A stretch of 64,000 nt of DNA from RYN-230 sp963782185 (GCA_963782185.1 CAWAJB010000027.1:1-64000); one strand, 5' to 3'; shown: positions 45,862 through 54,565, counted from the stretch's first letter. Numbers and translations: made by a program. The notes: generated by a model from the sequence alone, not told the origin.

Positions 45862-46146
45862 CTACCCGCCAGATGGGCAGAGCGTGGTGGTGGCTGGATG
45901 CTCACCGAGCGCCCGAGCAAGCCGACCCAGAGTCCAGCCACGACACGATGCGCACGACTGCCGTTCCAAACGGGCCACCGTCGTCAGGCTCACCCCGGCT
46001 TGGCCGGCGAGTTCTTCCTGCGACAGGCCACGCTGGCGGCGTAGCTGGCGCAGTCGCTGGCCGTCGAGGATGAAGGTCTGGGGCTGGGCCGGGCGGGTGA
46101 TGGCTGCGACGGGCTGCGAGTCGGCGCGGTCCTGGCCGGTGGTCAC
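45862..46146 (-). CDS. XRE-family HTH regulator
   Basis: 94 residues. HTH at about 40-70: GQRLRQLRRQRGLSQEELAG, QAGVSLTTVARLERQ. GTG 46146 overlaps the stop of the RsbW-like kinase, so the two are coupled. A 45-base piece of its 3' end is also found at 33644-33690. Confidence 0.72.
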   Translation of the reverse strand: MTTGQDRADSQPVAAITRPAQPQTFILDGQRLRQLRRQRGLSQEELAGQAGVSLTTVARLERQSCASCRGWTLGRLARALGEHPATTTLCPSGG

Positions 46147-46535
46147 GCGCACTCGAACCAGACCGTCCACCCTGCCTGGTCGTCGCCGGTGCGCCCGAAG
46201 TTGCGGGCCAGTTGGGCGACGACCAGCAGGCCGCGCCCATTCTGCTCGTCTTCTTTCGCGTACCGTTCCCAGGGGCCGCCTTGGTCGGAGACTTCCACCC
46301 GCACGCGGCTACCGTGCACGTCGGCACGGACGCGGAAATGGCCGCCTGGTCCACCGGATCGGCTGTGCACGATGGCGTTCGTGACCAGCTCAGAGAGACA
46401 AAGAACGGCATCGTCCGTAGCAGGGTGGCCGTCCAGTATCCCGGTCAGAAACTGGCGTGCCTCCCGGACCTGCGCCGCAGTGGCGGGGAAAGCACGGGAC
46501 CAGCCGATCAGCGGGGCCGTGGAGGTCTCACGCAT
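46143..46535 (-). CDS. RsbW/SpoIIAB-type ATP-binding regulator
   Basis: 130 residues, HATPase_c fold: LSELVTNAIVHS is the N-box, VEVSDQGGPW the G1 box, NGRGLLVVAQLARNFG the G2 box. Streptomycete genomes carry many such single-domain kinases, usually beside XRE-DUF5753 regulators as here (46646). ATG 46535 follows AAAGGAGCGGGAGAAGG. Confidence 0.82.
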   Translation of the reverse strand: MRETSTAPLIGWSRAFPATAAQVREARQFLTGILDGHPATDDAVLCLSELVTNAIVHSRSGGPGGHFRVRADVHGSRVRVEVSDQGGPWERYAKEDEQNGRGLLVVAQLARNFGRTGDDQAGWTVWFECA

Positions 46536-46645
46536 GCCTTCTCCCGCTCCTTTAACTAACGTCCGGATGGCGGCGGCTGATTTCAATTAGCCATCCTGAT
46601 CGGGCGGCTCTACGATCGGTAGCCAAGACAGGCTGTCGTCAGGAC

Positions 46646-47399
46646 GTGTCCGAACGTGACGATCGGCGTCCGGGCCGTCCGGGAAGCGGGGCGAAGGTGC
46701 CGCTGGTACGTGAGCTTGACCCCAGCGCGGGACCGTTACAGTTCTTCGGCGCCGAACTGCGCCGGGCGCGAATTGCGGCCGGGCTCAGCCAGGATCAGTT
46801 AGGTCAGCGGCTGGGCTACTCCGGCGCCCAGGTCGGCAAGGTCGAAACCGGCGAGCGGGCACCTGCGCAGGACTTCGCGGAGGCCTGCGACCGGGCCTTC
46901 CCGGACGCGGGCGGACTGTTCGGGCGGCTCTACCAGCTGGCCCGCCGCTGGGACGGCGGCTATCCATCGTGGTTCGCGGAGTGGGTTGACTGTGAGCGGC
47001 GAGCGACGTCCATATGCTGGTGGCAGCCATTGCTGGTGCCTGGCCTGCTGCAGACCGCTGAGTACGCGCAGGCCATCCTCGCCGCTGATCCGGAGACGAC
47101 CGAGGACCAGCTGGGAGAGCTGGTCGCCGCCCGGCTGGAACGGCAGACGATCCTCGACCGATCGAGCGCCGCCGACACTGTGGGTGGTTCTGGATGAGGC
47201 CGTGCTGCACCGGCTCATCGGGACACGCAAGATCATGTATGACCAGTTGCTACACCTGGCCGACACGTCGTGCCGCAGCAACATCACGGTGCAGATCGTG
47301 CCTGCTCAGATCGGTGCGCATGCTGGCCTGCTGGGCGGATTTGCGATCGCTAGCTTCGATAATGCCCGGGGTACCGTGTACATGGAGTCACCCGCCTAA
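46646..47399 (+). pseudogene. XRE-DUF5753 (Scr1-type) regulator, frameshifted and 3'-truncated
   Basis: HTH at about 35-75 (AELRRARIAAGLSQDQLGQR, LGYSGAQVGKVETGERAP) then DUF5753 (WFAEWVDCERRATSICWWQP, PGLLQTAEYAQAIL). Near 47170-47185 the frame shifts and the sense continues PTLWVVLDEAVLHRLIG, VQIVPAQIGAHAGLLGGFAI, ending VYMESPA at 47399. About 60 C-terminal residues and the usual DUF397 partner are missing. Confidence 0.75.
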
Positions 47400-47485
47400 G
47401 GCAAGGGCATTTCGTGCAGGCGGTTGTCGTTGCGGAATCTTGGTGGTTTTTCCTGCTGTGCTGCCGCGGGTATCCGCCAGCAGGG

Positions 47486-49081
47486 CTACCGGCCCGGACC
47501 GCGCCGCGAGGGGGCTGGCGGCCGGTATGAGGGACGTGGCCCAGAGCGGTGCGCGCCGGCTTGCGGCCCGGTTCCGGGCCGGGCCGGGCCCGGCGGGATC
47601 GGGAAGTCCAGGCAGACCCGCTCGGCCGCGGTGCGCGCGCTGGCCAGCTCCTCCGGTGGCCATGAGGTAGAAGCGCGCCAGGCGGCGCGCAGTTCCCCGG
47701 CGGCCTGGCGGGCGGCAGCGGCCTGAGCGGCGTGCCGTTGCGCCTCCCGTAGCTCAGCGACCGCCCGGGCGAGCCGGGAGAGCTGGAGAACGAGCCTCAT
47801 CTGGGCCTGGACCGTCTCGTCACCGGCGGACGCGGCCAGGGACAGCAGCCGGGCTGACCGGCGCAGGCCGATCCCGTCCCGAGCCACGACCGGAGGCACC
47901 CGGCCGTACGGGGCCCGCGCGGCCCGGTCGAAGGAATCGGCCGCCTGGCGGAGCACCCGGCTGCCCAGCGCCGCCGCGGCCGCGTGCAGCGTGTCGGCCG
48001 CAGCCCAGGCGGCATCGGCCGCGGCCGGATCGTCCGGGCCGGTGAAGCGGATGTTCCTGGCCGCGGCGTCGGCGGTGCGGGCGGCATGCTCCCAGATCGC
48101 GTTCCGCTCGGCCGCGGTGAATCCCTCGGCGGCCCGGGTGCGGGCGGGGTCCCAGCGGCAGCGCAGCTTGGGCAGGGTCAGGTCCGCGGCGAGCTTCCCG
48201 CCGCCGAACCACACCGGGCCACCCTCCCGGGCGGTATCTCCAGTCAGCGCCACGGCGTACCCGGTGACCTGGCCGGGGTTACGGGTGCTGAACCGCTTGC
48301 GGACCAGCACTCCGGCCCGGTCCAGCCGGGCGAAGAACTCCTGCTCGCTCGCCGCCCCGGCTGCCGCGGTGCTGACCGCCCGCCGGAGCGCGACGCGGCG
48401 GGCTTCGTGGAACCCGTGGCGGCGGGCCTTCTCCGACTCAGCGCGGGTCGGGCGGCGGGCCGCGGTGCGGTCGCGGGGCGCGGTCTGCCGCAGCCCGAAC
48501 CGCTGCTCCGCGGCCCGGCACGCCTCCCCCACCTGGTAGTAGTCGTTCCACAGGCGGGGGCGCGTGCCGTCCTGGCGGGCCAGCATCGCCACCAGGTGGA
48601 TGTGGTCCGCGGCGTGACGGACCGCGACCCAGCTGTCGAACGGGACATAAGGGCCGAGCTCGCGCTCCAGCGTCGCCCGGGCGGCGCGCACGTGTTCACA
48701 GACCGTCGCGCGCGCCAGCCCCAGTTCCTGGGCGATCTCCTGCTGCTTCCATCCACAGCGCCAGTACAGGTAGGCCACGCGGCTACGCGCGGGCGGCATC
48801 TCGCTGATAACCCTGCTGAACCGCGCAACCGCCATCGACGTGAGTGACTGACTGTGGACGTCGTGCTCGGCCGGCCGGTGATGCTCGTAGACCGCCATCG
48901 CGTGGGTCCGCTCGGTCTCGTTGCGGCGGAAGGTGTCGATGGCCTTCCTCGCCGCAACGCTGACGAGCCAGCCAACGCGTTGCTCGTCGGTGTACCCGCG
49001 GATCTCCGGCCATTTGCGCCACGCCACCTCGAACGCGTCCTGGACGACGTCGCGGGAGAGCTCGATATCTCCGCAGGTCAA
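47486..49081 (-). CDS. ECF-sigma / relaxase chimera
   Basis: 531 residues. Residues 1-150 are an ECF sigma factor lacking its first part: SRDVVQDAFEVAWRKWPEIR (region 2) and WKQQEIAQELGLARATVCEH (region 4). From about 155 the sense becomes an actinomycete relaxase from its HUH site on: RHAADHIHLVAMLARQDG, then FARLDRAGVLVRKRFSTRNP and GGGKLAADLTLPKLRCRW. The relaxase lacks its N-terminal catalytic tyrosine. The fusion keeps frame. TTG is the only start; coding sense begins at about 49104 after a stop, so the 5' end is cut. Confidence 0.7.
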   Translation of the reverse strand: MTCGDIELSRDVVQDAFEVAWRKWPEIRGYTDEQRVGWLVSVAARKAIDTFRRNETERTHAMAVYEHHRPAEHDVHSQSLTSMAVARFSRVISEMPPARSRVAYLYWRCGWKQQEIAQELGLARATVCEHVRAARATLERELGPYVPFDSWVAVRHAADHIHLVAMLARQDGTRPRLWNDYYQVGEACRAAEQRFGLRQTAPRDRTAARRPTRAESEKARRHGFHEARRVALRRAVSTAAAGAASEQEFFARLDRAGVLVRKRFSTRNPGQVTGYAVALTGDTAREGGPVWFGGGKLAADLTLPKLRCRWDPARTRAAEGFTAAERNAIWEHAARTADAAARNIRFTGPDDPAAADAAWAAADTLHAAAAALGSRVLRQAADSFDRAARAPYGRVPPVVARDGIGLRRSARLLSLAASAGDETVQAQMRLVLQLSRLARAVAELREAQRHAAQAAAARQAAGELRAAWRASTSWPPEELASARTAAERVCLDFPIPPGPARPGTGPQAGAHRSGPRPSYRPPAPSRRGPGR

Positions 49082-49107
49082 GCGGCGGACCGAGCTCTTT
49101 CCTTAGG

Positions 49108-49132
49108 CCCCAGCCTGCTTGCCAGGCTGGGG
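49108..49132. repeat. Perfect hairpin at the truncated end of the sigma gene
   Basis: CCCCAGCCTG-CTTGC-CAGGCTGGGG: 10-bp arms, 5-base loop. It sits exactly where sigma coding sense is lost. It resembles the subterminal hairpins of IS200/IS605 ends, or a terminator without a T run. Confidence 0.55.
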
Positions 49133-49144
49133 TTCTCGGCTTGG

Positions 49145-49172
49145 TTGGGAGGAATTTGGGAGATCATCTTCT
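49145..49172. repeat. 28-bp repeat of the 17885-17912 upstream sequence
   Basis: Identical to 17885-17912. Only the left arm of the 17.9-kb palindrome is kept, so a breakpoint falls at 49172. Confidence 0.75.
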
Positions 49173-49192
49173 CCCTGCCTCCCGGTGTGGGT

Positions 49193-49465
49193 CCAAAGTT
49201 ACGTCAGCCGCTTGCGCCAATGTCAAACAGAAACACATGATCGGATTGCCGTCTCCGATGATGATTAGTGCTGGCCGGTAAGGCGCGGTTACGCTCAGTT
49301 CGTTTTAGTGCTGCTGAGTGTGGCGCAAAAAGCTAGCACAGTAACGAAATTGTGGCCTTACGGATCGACCTGGTAGGTCACGGTGCCTGAGCCCGCGCCG
49401 CCGCCAGTCGCTGCTTCGGAGTCGGGGAAGTTTCCTGCGCTGGCCTCGTCTGCGCACTGCCGGAT
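49193..49465. repeat. Diverged copy of 40575-40870 (DUF6247 downstream region and 3' end)
   Basis: Same segment order as the 40.6-kb locus with about 80 percent similarity by eye. The DUF6247 fragment covers about 49385-49460. No gene in 49082-49582 is supported. Confidence 0.65.
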
Positions 49466-49582
49466 AGACCACAGCGACCAAGGGACCCGGACAACCACTG
49501 GAATGATCGGCTGGATGCTTAACATCTCGAATCGAGGTGTTAAGCATCTCGATCCGAGGCCTTAAACATCCTGATCTCTGGT

Positions 49583-50176
49583 ATGCTCCACCGCATGGAG
49601 ATCACCAGCGAGACGCTCGACGTGATCCTCGATGCGCTGGCGGAGCAACTGCGATCGCTCGGCGAGCAGATGGAAGTGGTGGTGATCGGCGGCTCCGCCC
49701 TCACCGCTCTTGGCCTGGTCAAGCGGGCAACCAGGGACGTGGACTTGCTTGCGATCGCCGAGAACGGCGAACTTCGTCCAGCCGAGCCGCTGCCGCAGGC
49801 ACTGCGGACGGCGCGGGATCGCATCGCGCGTGACTTCGAACTGGATGAGAACTGGCTGAATCCCGGCCCGACGGAGCTGCTGAGGTGGGGCCTGCCAACC
49901 GGGTTCATGACCCGGGTGGTGACGCGGCACTACGGCCAGGCCCTTACCGTGCACTTCGCCGGGCGCGTAGACCAGATTCACTTCAAGCTCTTTGCCATGG
50001 TTGATCAAGCTGGGGGACGTCATGAAGCGGATCTCCGGGCACTTCGTCCGAGCACCGGGGAACTTGTCGCGGCGGCACGCTGGTCTCTGACTCAAGATCC
50101 GTCACCTGGTTACCGGATGGTGCTCGTGGAGGCTCTCAGCGTCCTGGGTGTCGAAGATGCTGATCTCAGAGCTTAG
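49583..50176 (+). CDS. Nucleotidyltransferase-like protein (AbiEii/DUF6036 type)
   Basis: 197 residues. VVVIGGSALTALGLVKRATR followed by DVDLLAIAENG gives the GGSxL...RxTxDxD nucleotidyltransferase signature. VHFAGRVDQIHFKLFAMVDQ holds the later metal/nucleotide site, and RHEADLRALRP a conserved HxxDL motif. In AbiE/MenT-like systems such proteins modify tRNA or protein targets as toxins. ATG 49583 or 49595. It overlaps the next gene by about 20-30 bases. Confidence 0.78.
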   Translation: MLHRMEITSETLDVILDALAEQLRSLGEQMEVVVIGGSALTALGLVKRATRDVDLLAIAENGELRPAEPLPQALRTARDRIARDFELDENWLNPGPTELLRWGLPTGFMTRVVTRHYGQALTVHFAGRVDQIHFKLFAMVDQAGGRHEADLRALRPSTGELVAAARWSLTQDPSPGYRMVLVEALSVLGVEDADLRA

Positions 50177-51221
50177 GGAAAGGACCCGGCAGGGGTTCCT
50201 CGACTTCGCCTGGCGACAGTGGGCGCAGGCAGGTCTCTCAGCGAATGTCGCGGGCCTGGATGACTGGGCGATAGATCCTGAGGCTCTCATCCTGTTCACC
50301 ATCGCGGTCGCCCGGCACGACCCCCGGTTGTTCGACGAGATGCTGGACTGGCTCGCAGCCAACCGCCGCCTCTTGAGCATGCAGCGCCTGCGCAACTTTA
50401 GTAGCCGATTCCCGGTCGATGCGCGCCTAGTCAGTGCCGTCATTGCGTGGGCAGGCGAACCGCCGACCACGCACTGGCTGAAGAGTCAGTCGGTAACGAG
50501 CCAGGTCCCCGCGACCGTGCCTGTCTTCAGTCCAGACGTCCTAGGTTTCGTCGGTGAGCCGGATCCCACCTTCGCGGAGTACGGATACATCCGTCCCCGC
50601 GCCACCCGAAGCGGTAAATCAAGAGAACCAGACATAAAGATCCCTGCGAATTTTGCATTCCAGCTGCGGCATCTTTTTGGTCCCGGTAGCCGCTCGGAAG
50701 TGATGAGGGTACTGCTTACGCTTCGCGATGAATCGCTGGATACGGCGAGGATCTCGGACGAATGCGGATTCGCCAAGAGGAACGTTAACGACACCCTCAC
50801 CAGCCTCGCCACCTCCAGGGTGGTCAAAGCCAGATGGTCGGGGAACGAACGTCACTTCATCGCCTACCGTGACAAGTGGGAAACCCTCCTCGAAGTCGAC
50901 CCCTCCGACAAGAAGATTCCCTCATTCGTGTCCTGGGTCCATCTCTTTCCGGCCGCGCTGGAGATTCTCACGTGGCTCGACGATGCAGCCGAGGCCAACG
51001 ATTCCGAATATCTCATCTCCAGCCAGGCCCGCGGCCTCATGCAGCACGTGACCCGTGATCTGGGAATAGCTGGCATCGACGTCTCACCGAAGCGTCCGGC
51101 TTCTGGAACGGCGTATCTACCGGTCTTCGCAGAAGCAATTGAGTCGGTCCTTGCCATGATGCGTTCCGGACAATTAGTCCAGGTCGCGGACGGGGTGACC
51201 AGCACCGCGACGGCTGGATAG
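50148..51221 (+). CDS. Winged-helix partner of the nucleotidyltransferase
   Basis: 357 residues. C-terminal half has a winged HTH (RSEVMRVLLTLRDESLDTAR, FAKRNVNDTLTSLATSRVVK), the rest is mostly helical (LDEMLDWLAANRRLLSMQRL-type). Layout suggests a transcriptional repressor/antitoxin for the upstream protein, with gene order toxin then regulator. The last dozen residues (VADGVTSTATAG) overlap a 30-bp repeat also found at 54229-54259, so its C-terminus may be altered. Confidence 0.65.
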   Translation: MSKMLISELRERTRQGFLDFAWRQWAQAGLSANVAGLDDWAIDPEALILFTIAVARHDPRLFDEMLDWLAANRRLLSMQRLRNFSSRFPVDARLVSAVIAWAGEPPTTHWLKSQSVTSQVPATVPVFSPDVLGFVGEPDPTFAEYGYIRPRATRSGKSREPDIKIPANFAFQLRHLFGPGSRSEVMRVLLTLRDESLDTARISDECGFAKRNVNDTLTSLATSRVVKARWSGNERHFIAYRDKWETLLEVDPSDKKIPSFVSWVHLFPAALEILTWLDDAAEANDSEYLISSQARGLMQHVTRDLGIAGIDVSPKRPASGTAYLPVFAEAIESVLAMMRSGQLVQVADGVTSTATAG

Positions 51222-51299
51222 TACCTCGTCAGGCAACGTTTGCCTCGTTGGTGGCCTGACTCCGGGCCGGGCGTTAGGGGCGAGTCACTCGGCGTCCGA

Positions 51300-51863
51300 T
51301 CAACCGTCGTCGGCTTCCACGTGGTCGGCGTCCAGACCGTCGAGGAATTCCCTGATCGTCCGCTTGGATCTGAACACGTGAAGGGTAACATGCTGACCGT
51401 GCCGCGAAATGATTTCGTGTTCGCGCTCCGGCTCTGACCGGCGTCTTCGCCAGATGCGAACGGCCAAACGCCACTCATCGCGCAACCGCAGCCAGGCCGA
51501 GTAGTCGCACCCTTCGGGCAACTCGCTCGGCATTCGGAAGCCGCGCAGGAAAGCGCGTCCTGCGCAAAGCCACCAGGGCAGGTCGAGAAACACAACGGTG
51601 TCCGCGCGTTCGAGCCGGAGATCGAGTGTCTCGTAGTAGTTGCCGTCAGCGATCCACGCGTTGCCCGCGAGCACGCCACATTGCTTCTCGCGCCACTCGG
51701 TCTCCGACGGTGCAACCCAGCCGGGCTTCCAGAAGTGGAGGTCAAGATGAATGACCGGCAAGCCGGTCTTGGCAGCGAGCGCGAGTGAGAACGTGCTCTT
51801 CCCGGACCCGGCCAGCCCAGTGACAATGACGCGGGGTCCTAGCGCTGACGGGGCTTCACTCAT
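51300..51863 (-). CDS. P-loop kinase-like protein (topology-modulation/FlaR type)
   Basis: 187 residues. Walker A VTGLAGSGKSTFSLALA near residue 15, LDLHFWKPGWVAPSETEWRE, IADGNYYETLDLRLERADTV and FLDLPWWLCAGRAFLRGF fit the adenylate-kinase-like family annotated as topology modulation or AAA kinases. The LRDEWRLAVRIWRRRR region is the lid. Substrate unknown. Intact; no operon partner. Confidence 0.8.
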   Translation of the reverse strand: MSEAPSALGPRVIVTGLAGSGKSTFSLALAAKTGLPVIHLDLHFWKPGWVAPSETEWREKQCGVLAGNAWIADGNYYETLDLRLERADTVVFLDLPWWLCAGRAFLRGFRMPSELPEGCDYSAWLRLRDEWRLAVRIWRRRRSEPEREHEIISRHGQHVTLHVFRSKRTIREFLDGLDADHVEADDG

Positions 51864-51925
51864 CGCAGTCAGTGTCCCTCACGTGCCGTTGTAGGGGAGG
51901 GCAAAGGTTGCCTGACACGGCACCG

Positions 51926-52012
51926 GCGTGGCAGGCGCGCTAGGTCGAATCCGTTCTGCAGGACCCGGCACCGAGTGTTGCCGGTACGGACCGTGCGTAT
52001 CTCGGTATCTCG
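51926..52012 (-). repeat. Short copy of the 44.7-kb SWIM-like gene 3' end
   Basis: GTGGCAGGCGCGC-AGGTCGAAT and following bases match 44703-44790 with a few changes. A stray fragment. Confidence 0.6.
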
Positions 52013-52032
52013 CTACGAGCTCTCCCGCGGGC

Positions 52033-52431
52033 TCACGCGTCGATGGCGCTGACTCCGGGCAGGTCTCCGAGGCGGGCTTTTGCGTCGAAGGTCAGTACGA
52101 TGCGCTCGGTCTGCAGCGCGTGCGCGGCGATGATCAGGTCATGAGCCCCCCGGGGTGCTCCAGCCCGGGGGACGTGCGCGATCAGCCGCGCGTGGCAGGC
52201 AGCGGTCGCTTCGGTGTACTCAAGCACCTCGACGGCTGAGGTGATCACGGCCAGGGCGCGGGCGCGATCGGCTGCGCGCTCCGCGCTGTCAGCAAGTTCG
52301 ATGCCAACCCGGTATTCGGCGACGGATACCGCCGCGATAGCCAGCTCGTCGGCGTCCAGTGCGGCCCGCTCGATCGTCCCGCGCTCGTAGGCGATGAGCA
52401 CGTTCGTGTCCAGGATCAGGCGCCGGCCCAC
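52033..52431 (-). CDS. vapC: VapC-like PIN toxin
   Basis: 132 residues: LILDTNVLIAYERG, SVAEYRVGIELADS (Glu), PRGAHDLIIAAHALQ (Asp) and IVLTFDAKARLGDLPGV (Asp). Pairs with the Phd-like antitoxin at 52416, overlapping by 16 bp. Distinct in sequence from the other PIN proteins here. Confidence 0.86.
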   Translation of the reverse strand: MGRRLILDTNVLIAYERGTIERAALDADELAIAAVSVAEYRVGIELADSAERAADRARALAVITSAVEVLEYTEATAACHARLIAHVPRAGAPRGAHDLIIAAHALQTERIVLTFDAKARLGDLPGVSAIDA

Positions 52432-52673
52432 GGATCGGTCCCCTCACTGGTGAGAAGCGCGACTGCCCCGGCGATGTCAGCGGCAAACCGTTCATCAGGC
52501 GGCGGGATGTCATCGAGTGCGGTCCGCAGATCAGCCCCCGTGCGGCGCCGCGCCGGCCTCATCTCAGCGACAACATGATGCCCACGGGTGATAGTCACTG
52601 TCTCCCCCCGCTCGATCGCGTCGAGCAGGTCAGAGAAGTTCCGTGAGGCCTCGGTCGCCGTAATCGTCCGCAT
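52416..52673 (-). CDS. Phd/YefM-type antitoxin
   Basis: 85 residues from ATG 52673: TITATEASRNFSDLLDAIER, GETVTITRGHHVVAEMRPAR, the Phd/YefM fold; tail AADIAGAVALLTSEGTDPWA contacts the toxin. The longer upstream frame reads a neighbouring transposase fragment and is rejected. Confidence 0.84.
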   Translation of the reverse strand: MRTITATEASRNFSDLLDAIERGETVTITRGHHVVAEMRPARRRTGADLRTALDDIPPPDERFAADIAGAVALLTSEGTDPWAGA

Positions 52674-52744
52674 ACGCCAATGGTATCTGATAATCAGATC
52701 GACGTGCTCCGCCGGACCGGGGCGCCAGGCCCCGCTGGGGCTGC

Positions 52745-52893
52745 ATGACAGCGAGGGTGACCAGCTCGGCATCGGCCAGCTGAGGCTGCAGGCCGGACTG
52801 CGGCCGCCAGGGTGCCAGGTCCGGGAACTGCTTCAGCAGGTCATCGGTTTTCACATAGAGTGCGGTCGCGAGGGTGTCAATGTCATTCGTCAC
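52745..52893 (-). pseudogene. IS982-like transposase N-terminal fragment
   Basis: DIDTLATALYVKTDDLLKQF, PDLAPWRP and QLADAELVTLAVMQ are the usual start of IS982-family transposases. Sense is lost after about 50 residues at about 52745. Confidence 0.6.
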
Positions 52894-52902
52894 ACAATGA
52901 TC

Positions 52903-54327
52903 ATGGACGCCCTCGCTTCATGTCCGCAGCTCATCCCTACGCATAGGTCATCTAGCCCGCGGCCTACCCCGCGGCTCGGCACCGCGCGGACGAGGTTCCG
53001 CAACGCGACCCCGGCCAGGGGCCGTCCGGCAGTGCATGGGCCGGCCCGGCCGGCCACCCCGTACCTGCTGCTCGATGTCACACGGGCCGCAGGCAGCTTC
53101 CGGGAGCTGGCCGCCGCGTTCCCGGCGGCAGCGGTGCACTACGCGGTCAAGGCCAACCCCCATCCGCGGTTGCTGGCCTGCCTGCAGCGGGCCGGCTGCC
53201 GGTTCGAGGCCGCCTCCTGGGCGGAGGTCCGGGCGGTCATCCGGGCCGGCGCCGACCCATCGGCCGTGCTGTTCACCCACCCGGTCAAACCCGCCGCCGA
53301 CATCGCCCGCGCGCGCAAAGCGGGGGTGTGGCGGTTCGCCGCCGACAGCGACACCGAACTGCACAAGATCGCGCGGCATGCTCCCGGGTCCGCGGTGCTG
53401 CTGCGCATCGGCACCGGCACCGGGGGCACGGTCGGCGACCAGGGCAAGTTCGGCATCGCGCCGGGGCAGGCGCCCGGGCTGGCCCGGCTGGCCAGATCAC
53501 TAGGCCTCAAACCGTACGGGCTGGCGTTCCACGTCGGGTCCCAGACCATGGACCCCGCGGCGTGGGAGGCCCCCCTACGCCAGTGCGCGCAGATCATGAC
53601 CGCCCTGGCCGCTGACGGGATCAGGCTCGCCATGCTCGACGCAGGCGGCGGGTTCCCGGTCCGCTACGACACCGACCCGCCGCCGCTGGCCGACTACGCC
53701 GCCGTGATCAGCTACGCGGCCGCCCGGCTGCCCTACCCCCTCACCGTGGCCTGCGAACCCGGCCGGGCGATCGCCGCCCCGGCCGGGACCATGGCCGCCA
53801 CCGTGATCGGCACCGCGTGGCGCGGTAGCACACTGCGGGTCAGCCTGGACACCGGCGCGTTCCACGGCCTGATCGAGGCGCTGGAATCCGGCCGCCAGCT
53901 GGCCTTCCCCGTCACCATCCCCGCCGCACAAAACCGCCCGCTCGTCAACTGCACGCTGACCGGCCCCAGCTGCGACAGCCAGGACACCATCCTGGACCAC
54001 GTACAGCTGCCCGCGCCCCGCGCCGGTGACCAGGTGCTGATCGGCAACGCCGGCGCCTACACCACCTGCTACTCGGGCCGCAGCGCCTTCAACGGCTACC
54101 CCGCCCCCGCCGTCAAGATCACAAAAACCGCAGCGCGACCAGCATCCGCAAAATCAACTACTGCCAATCACACGACCCGGTCCCACATCAAGCAGGAAAA
54201 GGAGTCGTGCAGCGACTCTGGCGTACCGGTCGCGGACGGTGTGACCAGCACCGTGACGATACCTTTGTCTCATGGTGGCGGATGCGCACGCCGTGGGTCT
54301 TCGGGATTTGCGGCACCACACGAGTGA
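52903..54327 (+). CDS. Type III PLP decarboxylase (ornithine/diaminopimelate decarboxylase-like)
   Basis: About 474 residues in the open frame. TPYLLLDVTRAAGSFRELAA, the PLP lysine in VHYAVKANPHPRLLA, the glycine-rich GKFGIAPGQA, HVGSQTMDPAAW, LDAGGGFPVRYD, CEPGRAIAAPAGTM and the active-site C-x-D-x-x-D-like SCDSQDTI with NAGAYTTCYSGRSAFNG fit ornithine decarboxylase-like enzymes. The last about 45 residues read through a 30-bp repeat into the Phd leader and are probably not native. The start is uncertain; sense of the family begins at about 53050. Confidence 0.8.
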   Translation: MDALASCPQLIPTHRSSSPRPTPRLGTARTRFRNATPARGRPAVHGPARPATPYLLLDVTRAAGSFRELAAAFPAAAVHYAVKANPHPRLLACLQRAGCRFEAASWAEVRAVIRAGADPSAVLFTHPVKPAADIARARKAGVWRFAADSDTELHKIARHAPGSAVLLRIGTGTGGTVGDQGKFGIAPGQAPGLARLARSLGLKPYGLAFHVGSQTMDPAAWEAPLRQCAQIMTALAADGIRLAMLDAGGGFPVRYDTDPPPLADYAAVISYAAARLPYPLTVACEPGRAIAAPAGTMAATVIGTAWRGSTLRVSLDTGAFHGLIEALESGRQLAFPVTIPAAQNRPLVNCTLTGPSCDSQDTILDHVQLPAPRAGDQVLIGNAGAYTTCYSGRSAFNGYPAPAVKITKTAARPASAKSTTANHTTRSHIKQEKESCSDSGVPVADGVTSTVTIPLSHGGGCARRGSSGFAAPHE

Positions 54328-54565
54328 AGTGCTGGCCAGGGTCCGCCGTGGCGAGACGATCGACGTGACCGAACACGGCCGGCTGATCGCACGGATCGTT
54401 CCCGTCGGGGAACGCCAGCCTGCCCCGGTGCTGGCGCGCCTGGTCGCGTCCGGGCGGGCCACCCTGGCCCGCCGCCCTGGCTACCGGCCCCGGATGCGAC
54501 CCGGCGACGGGACTGACCGGCTCTCCGAGGCACTCGCGGCGCTGCGCGACGAGGAACGCTGGTGA
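54272..54565 (+). CDS. Phd/YefM-type antitoxin, copy 2
   Basis: Same 97-residue protein as 42189-42482; DNA differs at several third positions in the first 50 bases. Coupled to the PIN toxin copy 2. The leader before the ATG differs from copy 1, so expression may differ. Confidence 0.85.
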   Translation: MVADAHAVGLRDLRHHTSEVLARVRRGETIDVTEHGRLIARIVPVGERQPAPVLARLVASGRATLARRPGYRPRMRPGDGTDRLSEALAALRDEERW

